Below, piece by piece: positions 7,778 to 15,062 of a DNA stretch of 16,649 nt. The number at the start of each line of letters is the position of its first letter. Position 1 is the first letter of the stretch. The position numbers and the translations under genes are program-made. Source of the DNA: AV80 sp035536995 (GTDB lineage: Bacteria > Verrucomicrobiota > Verrucomicrobiia > Chthoniobacterales > UBA10450); assembly GCA_035536995.1 (NCBI GenBank), contig DATLNB010000062.1, positions 1 through 16,649 on the forward strand, read 5' to 3'. The notes under the pieces were generated by a model. That model did no database searches and had not been told where the DNA came from. It saw nothing but the letters and a program-made list of their open reading frames with translations.

Positions 7778-7851
7778 CGGAGTCTACGGGGCTCGAACCC
7801 GCAACCTCCGCCGTGACAGGGCGGCGCTCTAACCAATTGAGCTAAGACTCC
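7778..7851 (-). tRNA. tRNA-Asp (anticodon GTC)
   Basis: Read on the minus strand: acceptor GGAGTCT (7851-7845) pairs with AGACTCC (7785-7779), and G at 7778 is the discriminator, as expected for Asp. The D arm contains AGCTCAATTGGTTAGAGC. The anticodon stem CCGCC/GGCGG encloses loop CTGTCAC with GTC at 7817-7815. The T arm is GCGGG-TTCGAGC-CCCGT (last pair G-T or offset). CCA is not encoded. It diverges from the TIR gene. Confidence 0.96.
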
Positions 7852-7967
7852 TCGCGAAAAGCGAAGCAGGTTAGGTCGCCCCCCCAACCCCTTCAACCTC
7901 TTTTTCGGCGCATTGGACATTGCCTGTTCTGCGAGGGCCACGTAGAAAAGTTCGATTCCCGGCTGGT

Positions 7968-9104
7968 ATGGCGCACGATGTTTTTATCTCCCACTCCAGC
8001 CGGGATAAACCCGTCTCCGACGCCGTTTGTTCCGCGCTCGAAAACGCGGGCATCCGTTGCTGGGTCGCGCCGCGAGACGTTCAGCCGGGGCGCTCCTTCG
8101 CCGGCGAAATCACGCGGGCGATCCAACAGAGCCGGGCGATGGTGCTGATCTTTTCCGCCCATTCCAACACTTCCGAACAGGTGCTGCGCGAAGTGCAACT
8201 CGCGGTCGAGGCCCGGCTGCACATCCTCCAGTTCCGAATCGAGGAAGTTCTTTTGAACGACGACCTCAAATACTACCTGAGCACACCACACTGGCTCGAT
8301 GCGTTGACGCCGCCGCTGGAGGGCCACCTCCACCGTCTCTCGACTTCAATCAGCGCTCTGCTCGGAAAGCGCAGCAGCCCTTTCCCGTCGACGTCCGAAC
8401 GGGTCCCGGAATCATCCCCGATCCGACCCGATCCAACGCAGGTCGATTCCGCGCCGGCCCGCCGAAGTTTTTGGCCGTGGGGGTTGGCGCTCGCGGCGGT
8501 GGTGGGAGGGATCGTGGTGGGCGGGTTCTTCTGGCGACAGAGCTCGCCTGCGCCCCCTCCCATGGTGTCATGGGCAATGCCGGCTGAGTCGCCGCCTGGT
8601 CCGGTCGATATCCATCGGGTCTTGAGAATCAATTTCGACGAACTGACACCCGGTTTTCTGGACTCGGATGCATTCGCTTCGCGGGGAGTACGCCGTTTGA
8701 GAACAACCGGTGGCAAACCCGCCATCAACGCCGCGGACGCAGGAATGATTTTGAAACCGGGCCATCAGCACGTCCTGAACGTTCGCGGGAACGATCCGCA
8801 AACGAGCCTGATTTTTGAGTTCGATCCTCCGATCAAAAGATTCACGCTCACCCGAATCGGGGCTGATCCCGGGTCGCTCCCAAACTGGACGCTGGAGGCC
8901 CGCAATGCGACCGGACAATTGGTCGATTCGCTTTCCGAGATGCGCGGCACGCCAGCAGAACCGCGAATTCGGGTGCCCGGCTATTTCACGGTGACTGCCG
9001 ATGCGATTTCCAGCGTCGGGGTCGTGGTGGATAACCGCAACGGCACCGGGACCTGGGCGACTTACAATTGCCTGCCGCTGGTCGAAGTCGAGTTCCAACG
9101 CTGA
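7968..9104 (+). CDS. TIR domain-transmembrane-ectodomain protein
   Basis: 378 residues from ATG 7968 (MAHDVFISHSSRDK). Residues 1-130 form a TIR_2-type domain: DVFISHSSRDK, then GIRCWVAPRDVQPGRSFAGE, SRAMVLIFSAHSNTSEQVLR with E75 at the place of the NADase glutamate of active TIR domains, and HWLDALTPPLEGHLHRL. A proline- and serine-rich linker leads to one membrane helix (about 169-189, WPWGLALAAVVGGIVVGGFFW). Residues about 215-378 are predicted outside the cytoplasm and look like a beta-sandwich (INFDELTPGF, TRIGADPGSLPNWTLEARNA, GTGTWATYNCLPLVEVEF). TIR domains either cleave NAD+ or act as scaffolds; here an external domain may feed an internal TIR. That is inference. It lies 148 bases before arc on the same strand, but the gap holds a repeat. 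No Shine-Dalgarno sequence is clear. Confidence 0.9.
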   Translation: MAHDVFISHSSRDKPVSDAVCSALENAGIRCWVAPRDVQPGRSFAGEITRAIQQSRAMVLIFSAHSNTSEQVLREVQLAVEARLHILQFRIEEVLLNDDLKYYLSTPHWLDALTPPLEGHLHRLSTSISALLGKRSSPFPSTSERVPESSPIRPDPTQVDSAPARRSFWPWGLALAAVVGGIVVGGFFWRQSSPAPPPMVSWAMPAESPPGPVDIHRVLRINFDELTPGFLDSDAFASRGVRRLRTTGGKPAINAADAGMILKPGHQHVLNVRGNDPQTSLIFEFDPPIKRFTLTRIGADPGSLPNWTLEARNATGQLVDSLSEMRGTPAEPRIRVPGYFTVTADAISSVGVVVDNRNGTGTWATYNCLPLVEVEFQR

Positions 9105-9131
9105 ACTGGAGCGGCCAGATTCCCGGTTGCT

Positions 9132-9203
9132 GGTAGGGACGGCTTGCTGCGCCGTCCAGTCTTCCTCTCGGCGTCGCGGACGCCGCAGCGCGGCGTCCCT
9201 ACC
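9132..9203. repeat. Inverted repeat GGTAGGGACG ... CGTCCCTACC
   Basis: Arms 9132-9141 and 9194-9203 are exact reverse complements. Between them, GGACGGC...GCCGTCC (about 9137-9156) and GCGTCGCGGACGC/GCGGCGTCC add nested hairpins. It lies in the 148-base gap between the TIR gene and arc, so any joint transcript would carry it. This is a third repeat family, with no terminator-like T-run. Confidence 0.8.
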
Positions 9204-9252
9204 CTTCGCTGGATTTGCGACGCTAGTTCGGCGGGATTATCGTCGCCGTGAG

Positions 9253-10941
9253 ATGGACGAGGAACGGAGAACAATTCCGGGGCCGGAGGATGAGTCCGGG
9301 CCGGAAGAGCTGAGTTTGCTGGAAGCCTTCGATCTTCTCGTGGCCTCGATCCCCCCGGAGAACCGGCATCCCCGTGAGCTTTATATCCTGCGTTCGCAGA
9401 TCCAGGCTCAGGAAGAGACCGTCGGGGAAGCGCGCCGGATGATCGAGAAGCTCGAGCAAGTCGTAGAGAAGGTGACTTCGCCGGCAAATCGGATCGGGAC
9501 GTATCTCAATAATCCGTCGAAAGACACGGCTCACATCGTGGTGGCCGGCGCGGATTATTACTGCAATGTCGACCCGCGGATCAAATTGGCGACGCTCAAA
9601 AAAGGGACTCGGGTGCTGGTCAATGAAGCGTACGTGATCGTTGGCGATCTCGGGTTCGAAACGAACGGACCCGTTACGCGGATCACTGAAGTCATCGGTG
9701 AGGATCGCCTCCGGGTTGGCTCGGAGCACGGTCTCCAGTCACTCGTCCTGCAACGCTCAGCCGAATTAATGAAGGCCTCGTTAAAGAGCGGCGACGAAGT
9801 GCGGGTAGACCCGAACTATCGCGTCGCGCTTGAGCTCCTCACGCATCCGGAGTCGCGCGAGCATTATCTCGACGAAATCCCGGAGCTGCCCTGGAGCAAA
9901 GTAGGAGGACAGGACCAGGCGCTGGAAGCAATCAAGGACGCGATCGAGCTCCCCCTCGTCCACGAGGAGTTGTTCGCGAAATTTCACCACACGACGCCGA
10001 AGGGTTTCCTGCTTTACGGTCCGCCGGGCTGCGGGAAAACGCTGATCGGCAAAGCGACCGCCTACAACCTGACGAAAAAGCTCCGGGAAAAATCGGGCGA
10101 GGAAATGAAGGAATACTTCATGCACGTCAAGGGCCCGGAGATCCTGAACATGTGGGTCGGCGAATCGGAGCGAATCGTGCGCGACATTTTCGCGACCGCC
10201 CGCGAAAAACGCCGGGAAGGTTATCTGCCATTCCTGTTTATTGACGAAGCGGAAAGCATCCTCGGGACGCGCCGCGCTTCGCGTTCCTCGAACATCCTCT
10301 CGACTTTGGTGCCGATGTTTTGCTCGGAGATGGACGGGATCGATTCGCTGCATGACGTCGTTATCATCCTGGCGTCAAACCGCGCCGACCTGATCGACCC
10401 GGCGATTCTGCGGCCCGGACGGATTGATCGAAAGATCAAGGTCAACCGGCCTAACCGGGAAGGCGCGCGCGAGATTTACCGGATTTATCTGACCGATGAC
10501 CTGCCCTACGACGGCGCGCTGGCCAAGGAAGCAGGGAACATTGGCGCCGCCATTGATCGGTTAGTCGACCGGGTGCTTGAAGGCCAGTTTGCCCGACGCG
10601 ACGAGAATAAATTTCTCGAAATCACCTTGCGCAGTGGCCGGAAGGAAACGCTTTATCGGAGCGATCTCTTTAGCGGCGCGATCATCGCGTCGATCGTGGA
10701 GCGAGCCAAGGGAATGGCGATCAAGCGATCCATCGCCTCGAACGAAGAGCACGGGATCAGCGAAACCGATTTGCAGCAGGCATTCGTGGCCGAGTTCAGC
10801 GAGAACGACATTTTCCCGCCCACCGACATTACGGAAGATTGGTTCAAGCTCATCGACTTCGATCCCGAAAACGTCGTGAAAATCTCCCCGGTGCGGCGGG
10901 ACGGCCAGGACCGCAGGCCCGTCCGCGGTGTGGTGATCTAG
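9253..10941 (+). CDS. arc: Proteasomal AAA+ ATPase (ARC/Mpa family)
   Basis: 562 residues. Hexameric Arc/Mpa uses an N-terminal coiled coil to bind Pup on tagged proteins and threads them into a 20S proteasome. Order seen: acidic start MDEERRTIPGPEDESGPEEL; a helical coiled-coil region (about 35-75, LRSQIQAQEETVGEARRMIE); tandem OB domains (about 80-220); AAA+ core with Walker A GPPGCGKT (256-263), pore loop MWVGES (300-305), Walker B FLFIDEAES (327-335) and arginine finger region RPGRIDRKI (387-395). The start is the first ATG after the TIR stop; the frame is open further upstream but would read through the repeat. Mycobacterial Mpa is about 609 residues and ends in GQYL for proteasome docking; this protein ends RRPVRGVVI and lacks that tail. 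The N-terminal extension before the coiled coil is short. Dop lies 4.1 kb downstream on the same strand, supporting a Pup pathway role. Confidence 0.95.
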   Translation: MDEERRTIPGPEDESGPEELSLLEAFDLLVASIPPENRHPRELYILRSQIQAQEETVGEARRMIEKLEQVVEKVTSPANRIGTYLNNPSKDTAHIVVAGADYYCNVDPRIKLATLKKGTRVLVNEAYVIVGDLGFETNGPVTRITEVIGEDRLRVGSEHGLQSLVLQRSAELMKASLKSGDEVRVDPNYRVALELLTHPESREHYLDEIPELPWSKVGGQDQALEAIKDAIELPLVHEELFAKFHHTTPKGFLLYGPPGCGKTLIGKATAYNLTKKLREKSGEEMKEYFMHVKGPEILNMWVGESERIVRDIFATAREKRREGYLPFLFIDEAESILGTRRASRSSNILSTLVPMFCSEMDGIDSLHDVVIILASNRADLIDPAILRPGRIDRKIKVNRPNREGAREIYRIYLTDDLPYDGALAKEAGNIGAAIDRLVDRVLEGQFARRDENKFLEITLRSGRKETLYRSDLFSGAIIASIVERAKGMAIKRSIASNEEHGISETDLQQAFVAEFSENDIFPPTDITEDWFKLIDFDPENVVKISPVRRDGQDRRPVRGVVI

Positions 10942-10960
10942 CGATCGCTGGCCGACGCGC

Positions 10961-11006
10961 AACCAAGGAGCGGCGATTTCCAAATCGCCGACGCTTCCAA
11001 GACGGC
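10961..11006 (+). repeat. Palindromic repeat, copy 3, first member of a 46-bp direct repeat
   Basis: AACCAAGGAG, then the palindrome CGGCGATTTCCAAATCGCCG (10971-10990), then ACGCTTCCAAGACGGC. The same 46 bases recur at 11078-11123 with one change, 117 bases further on. It begins 20 bases after the arc stop codon. Confidence 0.9.
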
Positions 11007-11077
11007 ACTTTCGAAACTGTTGTTGCCTAGACATTCGCTGCCGGATGACGTGACCTTATCTAGCCCGGTGATGCCTC

Positions 11078-11148
11078 AACCAAGGAGCGGCGATTTCCAG
11101 ATCGCCGACGCTTCCAAGACGGCGAATTTGGAAATCACCGCTCCTTGG
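11078..11148. repeat. Composite of two facing palindromic repeats (copies 4 and 5)
   Basis: Copy 4 (11078-11107, plus orientation, one mismatch in the palindrome) faces copy 5 (about 11120-11148, minus orientation, imperfect). Together CCAAGGAGCGGCGATTTCCA at 11080-11099 is matched by the reverse complement at 11129-11148 with one mismatch, making a large inverted repeat. The layout is like a BIME (paired REP units). Confidence 0.85.
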
Positions 11149-11235
11149 GTAATCAAATCGCGGAGGCCCGGTCAGAGGATCCCCTGGGGACATCGAAATT
11201 AGTTGCACAACCGGACGATTGGAAGCGCTTGTTCC

Positions 11236-11269
11236 GAAGCGTCGGCGATTTGGAAATCGCCGCTCCTTG
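11236..11269 (-). repeat. Palindromic repeat, copy 6 (minus orientation)
   Basis: GAAGCGT, then the perfect palindrome CGGCGATTTGGAAATCGCCG at 11243-11262, then CTCCTTG. It matches the reverse complement of the longer unit of copy 3, flanks included. A looser relative (GATCGCGATTCCGAGATCGC, about 11308-11327) follows at once. Confidence 0.88.
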
Positions 11270-11398
11270 ATAAGACGGCCATTCGAAAATTGCGCGTTCT
11301 TGGTAGGATCGCGATTCCGAGATCGCGGCTTCTTGTTAAAGGCGGTTCAAGCGCGGAGCGCTCGATCCACCTGAAGGCGCTTCGACAAGCCGGCAAAC

Positions 11399-11419
11399 AG
11401 GCGCTTGGCACAAGCGCCT
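11399..11419. repeat. Hairpin AGGCGCTT-GGCAC-AAGCGCCT before the DUF885 gene
   Basis: Perfect eight-base arms around a five-base loop, ending 13 bases before the ATG at 11433. In the mRNA leader it could affect translation, or it may be a fourth family of intergenic repeats. No function can be read from it. Confidence 0.65.
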
Positions 11420-11432
11420 CTACATCTTTAGC

Positions 11433-13205
11433 ATGCGCGCCATGAAGCACTTCATCGCGCTGATTCCGTTCGCTGCCGCAACCCTGGTCGCCCAGCCGAC
11501 GCCCGATCCGAAAACGGACGTCTCGAACAAGGCGCTCCTGACGAAGCCAAATCCGGCGGAGAAAGGCGGCGTCGATATCGCGACGCTCCGAAAGGTGGCC
11601 GACGCATATTACCAATGGCGAAATGAGAACTTCCCCGTTTTCAGCAGCGACGCGGGTCTCCACACCTGGGACAATCGACTCACGGATTATTCGGCGGCGA
11701 AGGTCTCCGAGCGATCGCAGCACGTTCGCAAATTGCTCGATCAGGTCCGCGCGATACCGGGAGCGAAATGGCCGAAGGACGACCGGATCGATTGGATGCT
11801 CTTTCGAGCGCAGCTGGAAGGATCCGATTTCAGCAACCGCATCCTGCAACCGGAGAAAACCGATCCCCAACTTTACGTGAACGAATGCTCCAATGGCATT
11901 TTTTCGCTGCTCAAAAAGGAGTACGACGCACCGCAAAAACGCGCACTGGCCGCAACCGAGCGCCTGAAGCAAATGCCGGCCATGCTCGCCCTCGGCGAAC
12001 GCAATTTGCAAAAACCGGTCAAACTTTTCGCCCGGCTCGCGATTGAGTCGGCCCGGGCAATCGACCCGCTTTTCAAGGAAAGCCTGATGACGCTGGCGAA
12101 GGACCTTTCGCCGGCCGAACACGACGCCCTCGTGAAAGCCCGCGATGCCGCGCTGACCGCGATCCACGGGTTCGCGGATCGGCTGGAAAAGCGGATACCG
12201 GCGATGGTCGATTTCACCCCGATGGGCGAGGCGAATTATAATTACTACCTCAAGAACGTCCTGCTCCTGCCGCTGGATGCGCGGGCTGTGGAGATGCTCG
12301 GTCGCGCCGAGCTTGCCCGGTATCGCGCTCTCGAATCGCTCCTCCCCGATCCCGCGCTGGCTGATCCGAATCCCGCCCGGAGCAAACATATTCCACCTGA
12401 CCAGGCCGCGTTCCTCGCCGCATACGAGAGCCGCCAGCAGGAAATGATCGCGTTCCTGAAAGAGCACAAGATCGTGACCATTCCGGATTATCTAGGCCGG
12501 TTCGAGATTCGGCAGTTGCCGGAAGCCTTCAAACCGACAAGTCCCGGCGGCTTCATGAATCCGCCGGGCGTTTATGACAAGGATCCGTCGGGTTTCTATT
12601 TCATCCCGACCTACAACCCCGACTCGAAGAACTTTTACATTCGGGCGGCGATTGAAGATCCGCGCCCAATCCTCGGCCATGAAGGAATCCCCGGACACTT
12701 CATGCAACTCTCGATCGCGAACCATCTCTCGAACGAAATTCGGCGCCAGCATGGAGACGGAGTGTTCGTGGAAGGGTGGGCGCTCTACGGCGAAGAAATG
12801 CTCCAACGGACGGGGCTTTACGCGGACAACTCACCCGCCCACGGCCAGGTCCTGCGCGCTTCCCGGTTCCGCGCTGCCCGGATCGGCGTGGACGTGAACC
12901 TGCATACCGGCAAATGGTCGTTCGAACAGGCGGTCCAATATTTCATGGAGGGTGGCGGCCTTGATCGGGAAGCGGCCGAAGGCGAAGCGGCGGGCGCCGC
13001 TTCGAGCCCGACCCAAAAAATCACCTATATCGTTGGAAAATGGCAGATCATGAATTTGTTAGGCCGTTATCGCGATAAGGCGGGCGCCAACTTCCAGCTG
13101 GGTAAATTCCACGACGATCTGATCAAAAACGGGAACCTGCCGCTTTCGATTGTCGAATGGATCCTGCTCGATGACTCCGCATCCGTGGACCAGGTAATGC
13201 GGTAA
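11433..13205 (+). CDS. Secreted DUF885 family putative zinc hydrolase
   Basis: 590 residues, usual for DUF885, a family with a gluzincin-like zinc site and presumed peptidase or carboxypeptidase activity. The start MRAMKHFIALIPFAAATLVA is a signal peptide; ATG 11442 (MKHF) is an equally good start. The metal motif is HEGIPGH at residues 416-422 (H416, E417, H422; the family pattern is HExxPGH), and the third ligand is probably E447 in FVEGWALYGEEM. Other family traits are TYNPDSKNFYIRAAIEDPRP just before the motif and the C-terminal TYIVGKWQIMNLLGRYR. It is probably periplasmic, acting on peptides; the substrate is unknown. It sits between arc and dop but is exported, so a direct proteasome role is unlikely. 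No Shine-Dalgarno sequence; a hairpin lies just upstream. A 422-residue antisense open frame overlaps and is a shadow. Confidence 0.93.
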   Translation: MRAMKHFIALIPFAAATLVAQPTPDPKTDVSNKALLTKPNPAEKGGVDIATLRKVADAYYQWRNENFPVFSSDAGLHTWDNRLTDYSAAKVSERSQHVRKLLDQVRAIPGAKWPKDDRIDWMLFRAQLEGSDFSNRILQPEKTDPQLYVNECSNGIFSLLKKEYDAPQKRALAATERLKQMPAMLALGERNLQKPVKLFARLAIESARAIDPLFKESLMTLAKDLSPAEHDALVKARDAALTAIHGFADRLEKRIPAMVDFTPMGEANYNYYLKNVLLLPLDARAVEMLGRAELARYRALESLLPDPALADPNPARSKHIPPDQAAFLAAYESRQQEMIAFLKEHKIVTIPDYLGRFEIRQLPEAFKPTSPGGFMNPPGVYDKDPSGFYFIPTYNPDSKNFYIRAAIEDPRPILGHEGIPGHFMQLSIANHLSNEIRRQHGDGVFVEGWALYGEEMLQRTGLYADNSPAHGQVLRASRFRAARIGVDVNLHTGKWSFEQAVQYFMEGGGLDREAAEGEAAGAASSPTQKITYIVGKWQIMNLLGRYRDKAGANFQLGKFHDDLIKNGNLPLSIVEWILLDDSASVDQVMR

Positions 13206-13252
13206 TTAATGACGTCTTTCGCGGTTTTGCGCCAAAGGTGCTGGCTCATCCA

Positions 13253-13408
13253 AGCCTGGGGCATCGCCCCAGGACCTTGATTGGAGAAGCGACAAGCGCT
13301 GAAAGCGCGATTTAAGACGCGTGACCAATACCCGTCGCTCTTAATTGAATCGCACTTTCAGCGCTCGCATTTTACATCCGACGAATACCTGGGGCGTTGC
13401 TCCAGGCT
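13253..13408. repeat. Nested inverted-repeat element (156 bp)
   Basis: Outer hairpins: CCTGGGGCATCGCCCCAGG (13255-13273, perfect eight-base stem) and CCTGGGGCGTTGCTCCAGG (13388-13406, one mismatch). The outermost AGCCTGG and CCAGGCT also pair with each other. Inside, AGCGCTGAAAGCGCGATT (13295-13312) is the reverse complement of 13348-13365 with one mismatch. The result is hairpin, long stem, hairpin, in a symmetrical layout between two plus-strand genes. It could be a small non-autonomous mobile element or a structured RNA. No open frame inside. Confidence 0.85.
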
Positions 13409-13511
13409 AATGTGACTTCGCGCCCTTGGCGCTCGGCATTTCCGGAGCGGAATTGTGGTTACTGGTTCCACGCGTCCTACTAGTTCGACCGGAGCGCGCT
13501 ATACTTGATGG

Positions 13512-14705
13512 ATGCGCGCAAACGCGGTTGTCGTCATCGGAGGCGGGCCGGCTGGGCTGCGCGCCGCCGAAGTCGCGATTGCCGCCGGCGCGGAAGTGAC
13601 CGTTTGCGATGGGCAACGGTCCGTCGGGCGGAAATTTCTGATCGCCGGCCGCGGCGGATTGAACCTGACCCATGGCGAGCCCGTGGAGAATTTTCCGGCT
13701 CGCTACGATGACGCGCCGGATCGCTGGAGGAATTTACTCGCCGACTTCGGCCCCGAGGAGCTGCGGACGTGGGCGATGGAACTCGGGGTCGAAACCTTCG
13801 TCGGCACGAGCGGGCGTGTTTTTCCGCGCGGCCAAAAGGCGGCCGAGCTATTGCGGGCTTGGGTCAGGCGTCTGCGCGCCAGCGGCGTTACGTTCCGCAT
13901 GGGTTCGCAGTTGAAAGGTCTCGCGCGCGAAGACAATCACTGGCGCATCGCCTTCCAAGGCGCGGACGAAGACTTTTCGATCCACGCCAATACGGTGGTG
14001 CTCGCACTTGGAGGCGCTTCCTGGCCGGAGACCGGTTCCGACGGAAGCTGGACCGCGATACTGTCTGCGCACGACGTCGAGATCTCGCCGTGGCAACCAG
14101 CCAACTGCGGATGGAACGTTGACTGGCCGCCCGAACTCCTCGCCCGTGCCGAAGGGTTGCCGTTGAAAAATCTCACGGTCCGAGCAGGGGACGAATCCAT
14201 CTCGGGCGAGCTACTCATCACGCGCCATGGCCTCGAAGGCGGTGCAATTTATCGTCTCGGACGCACCCTCCGGTCCATGACCGGGCCGCGAGTGGCGATC
14301 GATTTCAAACCGCAGCTCACCAGCGGACAGATGCGTGAGCGGGCCGCTAATTTGCACCAGCGCACCGAGTGGTTCCGCGCCTGGAAATTGAGTGCCGGTG
14401 CGATCGCATTGCTCGAAACCATGGCGCCGGATAATCAGGCAGACTGCGAGACGACCATCGCCCAGGTAAAAGATTTCGAGATCAACCTGGCCGGCCCGCG
14501 CCCGATCGCTGAGGCGATTTCGTCCGCCGGCGGCGTCCCCTGGGCTGAGCTCGATGGTTCGCTCATGCTTCGCAAGATGCCGGGTGTTTTCGTTGCCGGC
14601 GAAATGATCGATTGGGAGGCGCCGACTGGCGGGTATCTCCTGCAAGGTTGCTTCACCACCGCGACCCGCGCCGGCCGGGCGGCCGCGTCGCATCGCGTCG
14701 AATGA
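13512..14705 (+). CDS. HI0933-like FAD flavoprotein, TIGR03862 (PP_4765) type
   Basis: 397 residues. The N-terminal Rossmann FAD site is VVVIGGGPAGLRAAEVA (GGGPAG at 10-15), followed by the family signature GRKFLIAGRGGLNLTHGEP at about 41-59. Other family traits are ELGVETFVGTSGRVFPRGQ, VVLALGGASWPETGSDGSW and the C-terminal FAD-contact segment GEMIDWEAPTGGYLLQGCFT. The HI0933/BaiN group are NAD(P)/FAD-dependent oxidoreductases of mostly unknown substrate. The match to the shorter TIGR03862 subgroup is from memory. The protein has no signal peptide and is cytoplasmic. The start ATG 13512 is chosen because the dinucleotide-binding strand starts at once. The stop is 72 bases before the next small gene, with a hairpin in between. 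Confidence 0.93.
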   Translation: MRANAVVVIGGGPAGLRAAEVAIAAGAEVTVCDGQRSVGRKFLIAGRGGLNLTHGEPVENFPARYDDAPDRWRNLLADFGPEELRTWAMELGVETFVGTSGRVFPRGQKAAELLRAWVRRLRASGVTFRMGSQLKGLAREDNHWRIAFQGADEDFSIHANTVVLALGGASWPETGSDGSWTAILSAHDVEISPWQPANCGWNVDWPPELLARAEGLPLKNLTVRAGDESISGELLITRHGLEGGAIYRLGRTLRSMTGPRVAIDFKPQLTSGQMRERAANLHQRTEWFRAWKLSAGAIALLETMAPDNQADCETTIAQVKDFEINLAGPRPIAEAISSAGGVPWAELDGSLMLRKMPGVFVAGEMIDWEAPTGGYLLQGCFTTATRAGRAAASHRVE

Positions 14706-14738
14706 GGATGGCAACGGCGTGGTTTTTACTTTACATAC

Positions 14739-14754
14739 GGAGGCGTTCGCCTCC
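14739..14754. repeat. Hairpin GGAGGCG-TT-CGCCTCC
   Basis: Perfect seven-base arms with a two-base centre, between the flavoprotein stop (14705) and the small gene's start (14778). No T-run follows. It may weaken read-through from the flavoprotein gene or be another small repeat family. Confidence 0.55.
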
Positions 14755-14777
14755 AGATTGCGCCGACCCCCCGAACG

Positions 14778-15008
14778 ATGGCCCAATACAAATACCTCCA
14801 TTTTCTGAGTCACTCGTGCGACTCGAAATTCGATTCTGGCCTCTCCCCCGGCGCTGTTACGCCGCACTCCGGCATCTATAAATGTCAGGGGTGCGGGGCC
14901 GAAGTGGTCTCCGCCGAAGGCGATCCGCTCCCGCCGCCGAGCCATCACCAACATTCTCTCAACCAGGAGAGGATTGCCTGGCACCTGACCGTCGCGACGG
15001 CGGCCTGA
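14778..15008 (+). CDS. Small protein with CxxC...HHxH metal-site-like pattern
   Basis: 76 residues. The core SGIYKCQGCGAEVVSAEGDP, followed by LPPPSHHQHSLNQERIAWHL, looks like a compact zinc-binding module: C36 and C39 form a knuckle, and H56, H57 and H59 can supply the other ligands. From memory, similar short proteins with SGIYxCxxCGxEV...PLPPxxHHQH and a final W-x-L occur in many bacteria with no known role. The N-terminal 30 residues are less typical. No signal peptide, so cytoplasmic. It sits 54 bases before dop on the same strand and may be co-transcribed with it. No Shine-Dalgarno sequence is seen, but the family-like core makes coding likely. Function unknown. Confidence 0.75.
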   Translation: MAQYKYLHFLSHSCDSKFDSGLSPGAVTPHSGIYKCQGCGAEVVSAEGDPLPPPSHHQHSLNQERIAWHLTVATAA

Positions 15009-15062
15009 CCTGGCGTCCCCACCCTTTCGCGACCCCGGCCTCATGGCTTATGTTGAGGGGCC

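Noticed and set aside
7778..7967. tRNA-Asp as an integration site for an island carrying the TIR gene
   Set aside because: The TIR gene lies at the 5' end of the tRNA, no duplicated tRNA 3' end is visible, and there is no integrase.
7948..7970. T-arm-like sequence GTTCGATTCCCGG before the TIR gene, as a tRNA or tRNA fragment
   Set aside because: The would-be stem (AAAAG versus CCCGG) does not pair and no acceptor, D or anticodon arm is present.
9001..9252. N-terminal extension of Arc by 84 residues
   Set aside because: The frame is open, but it would overlap the end of the TIR gene and translate the inverted repeat; the family starts near the coiled coil.
10961..11269. CRISPR array
   Set aside because: Copies are in both orientations with uneven spacing and no cas genes; the units are palindromic intergenic repeats.
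11199..12467. Minus-strand open frame of 422 codons opposite the DUF885 gene
   Set aside because: It starts inside the repeat cluster's shadow, its translation has no recognisable domain, and the plus strand carries clear DUF885 motifs.
14211..15044. Minus-strand open frame of 277 codons over the flavoprotein's end and the small gene
   Set aside because: It overlaps two plus-strand genes with family motifs and shows no protein-like features.
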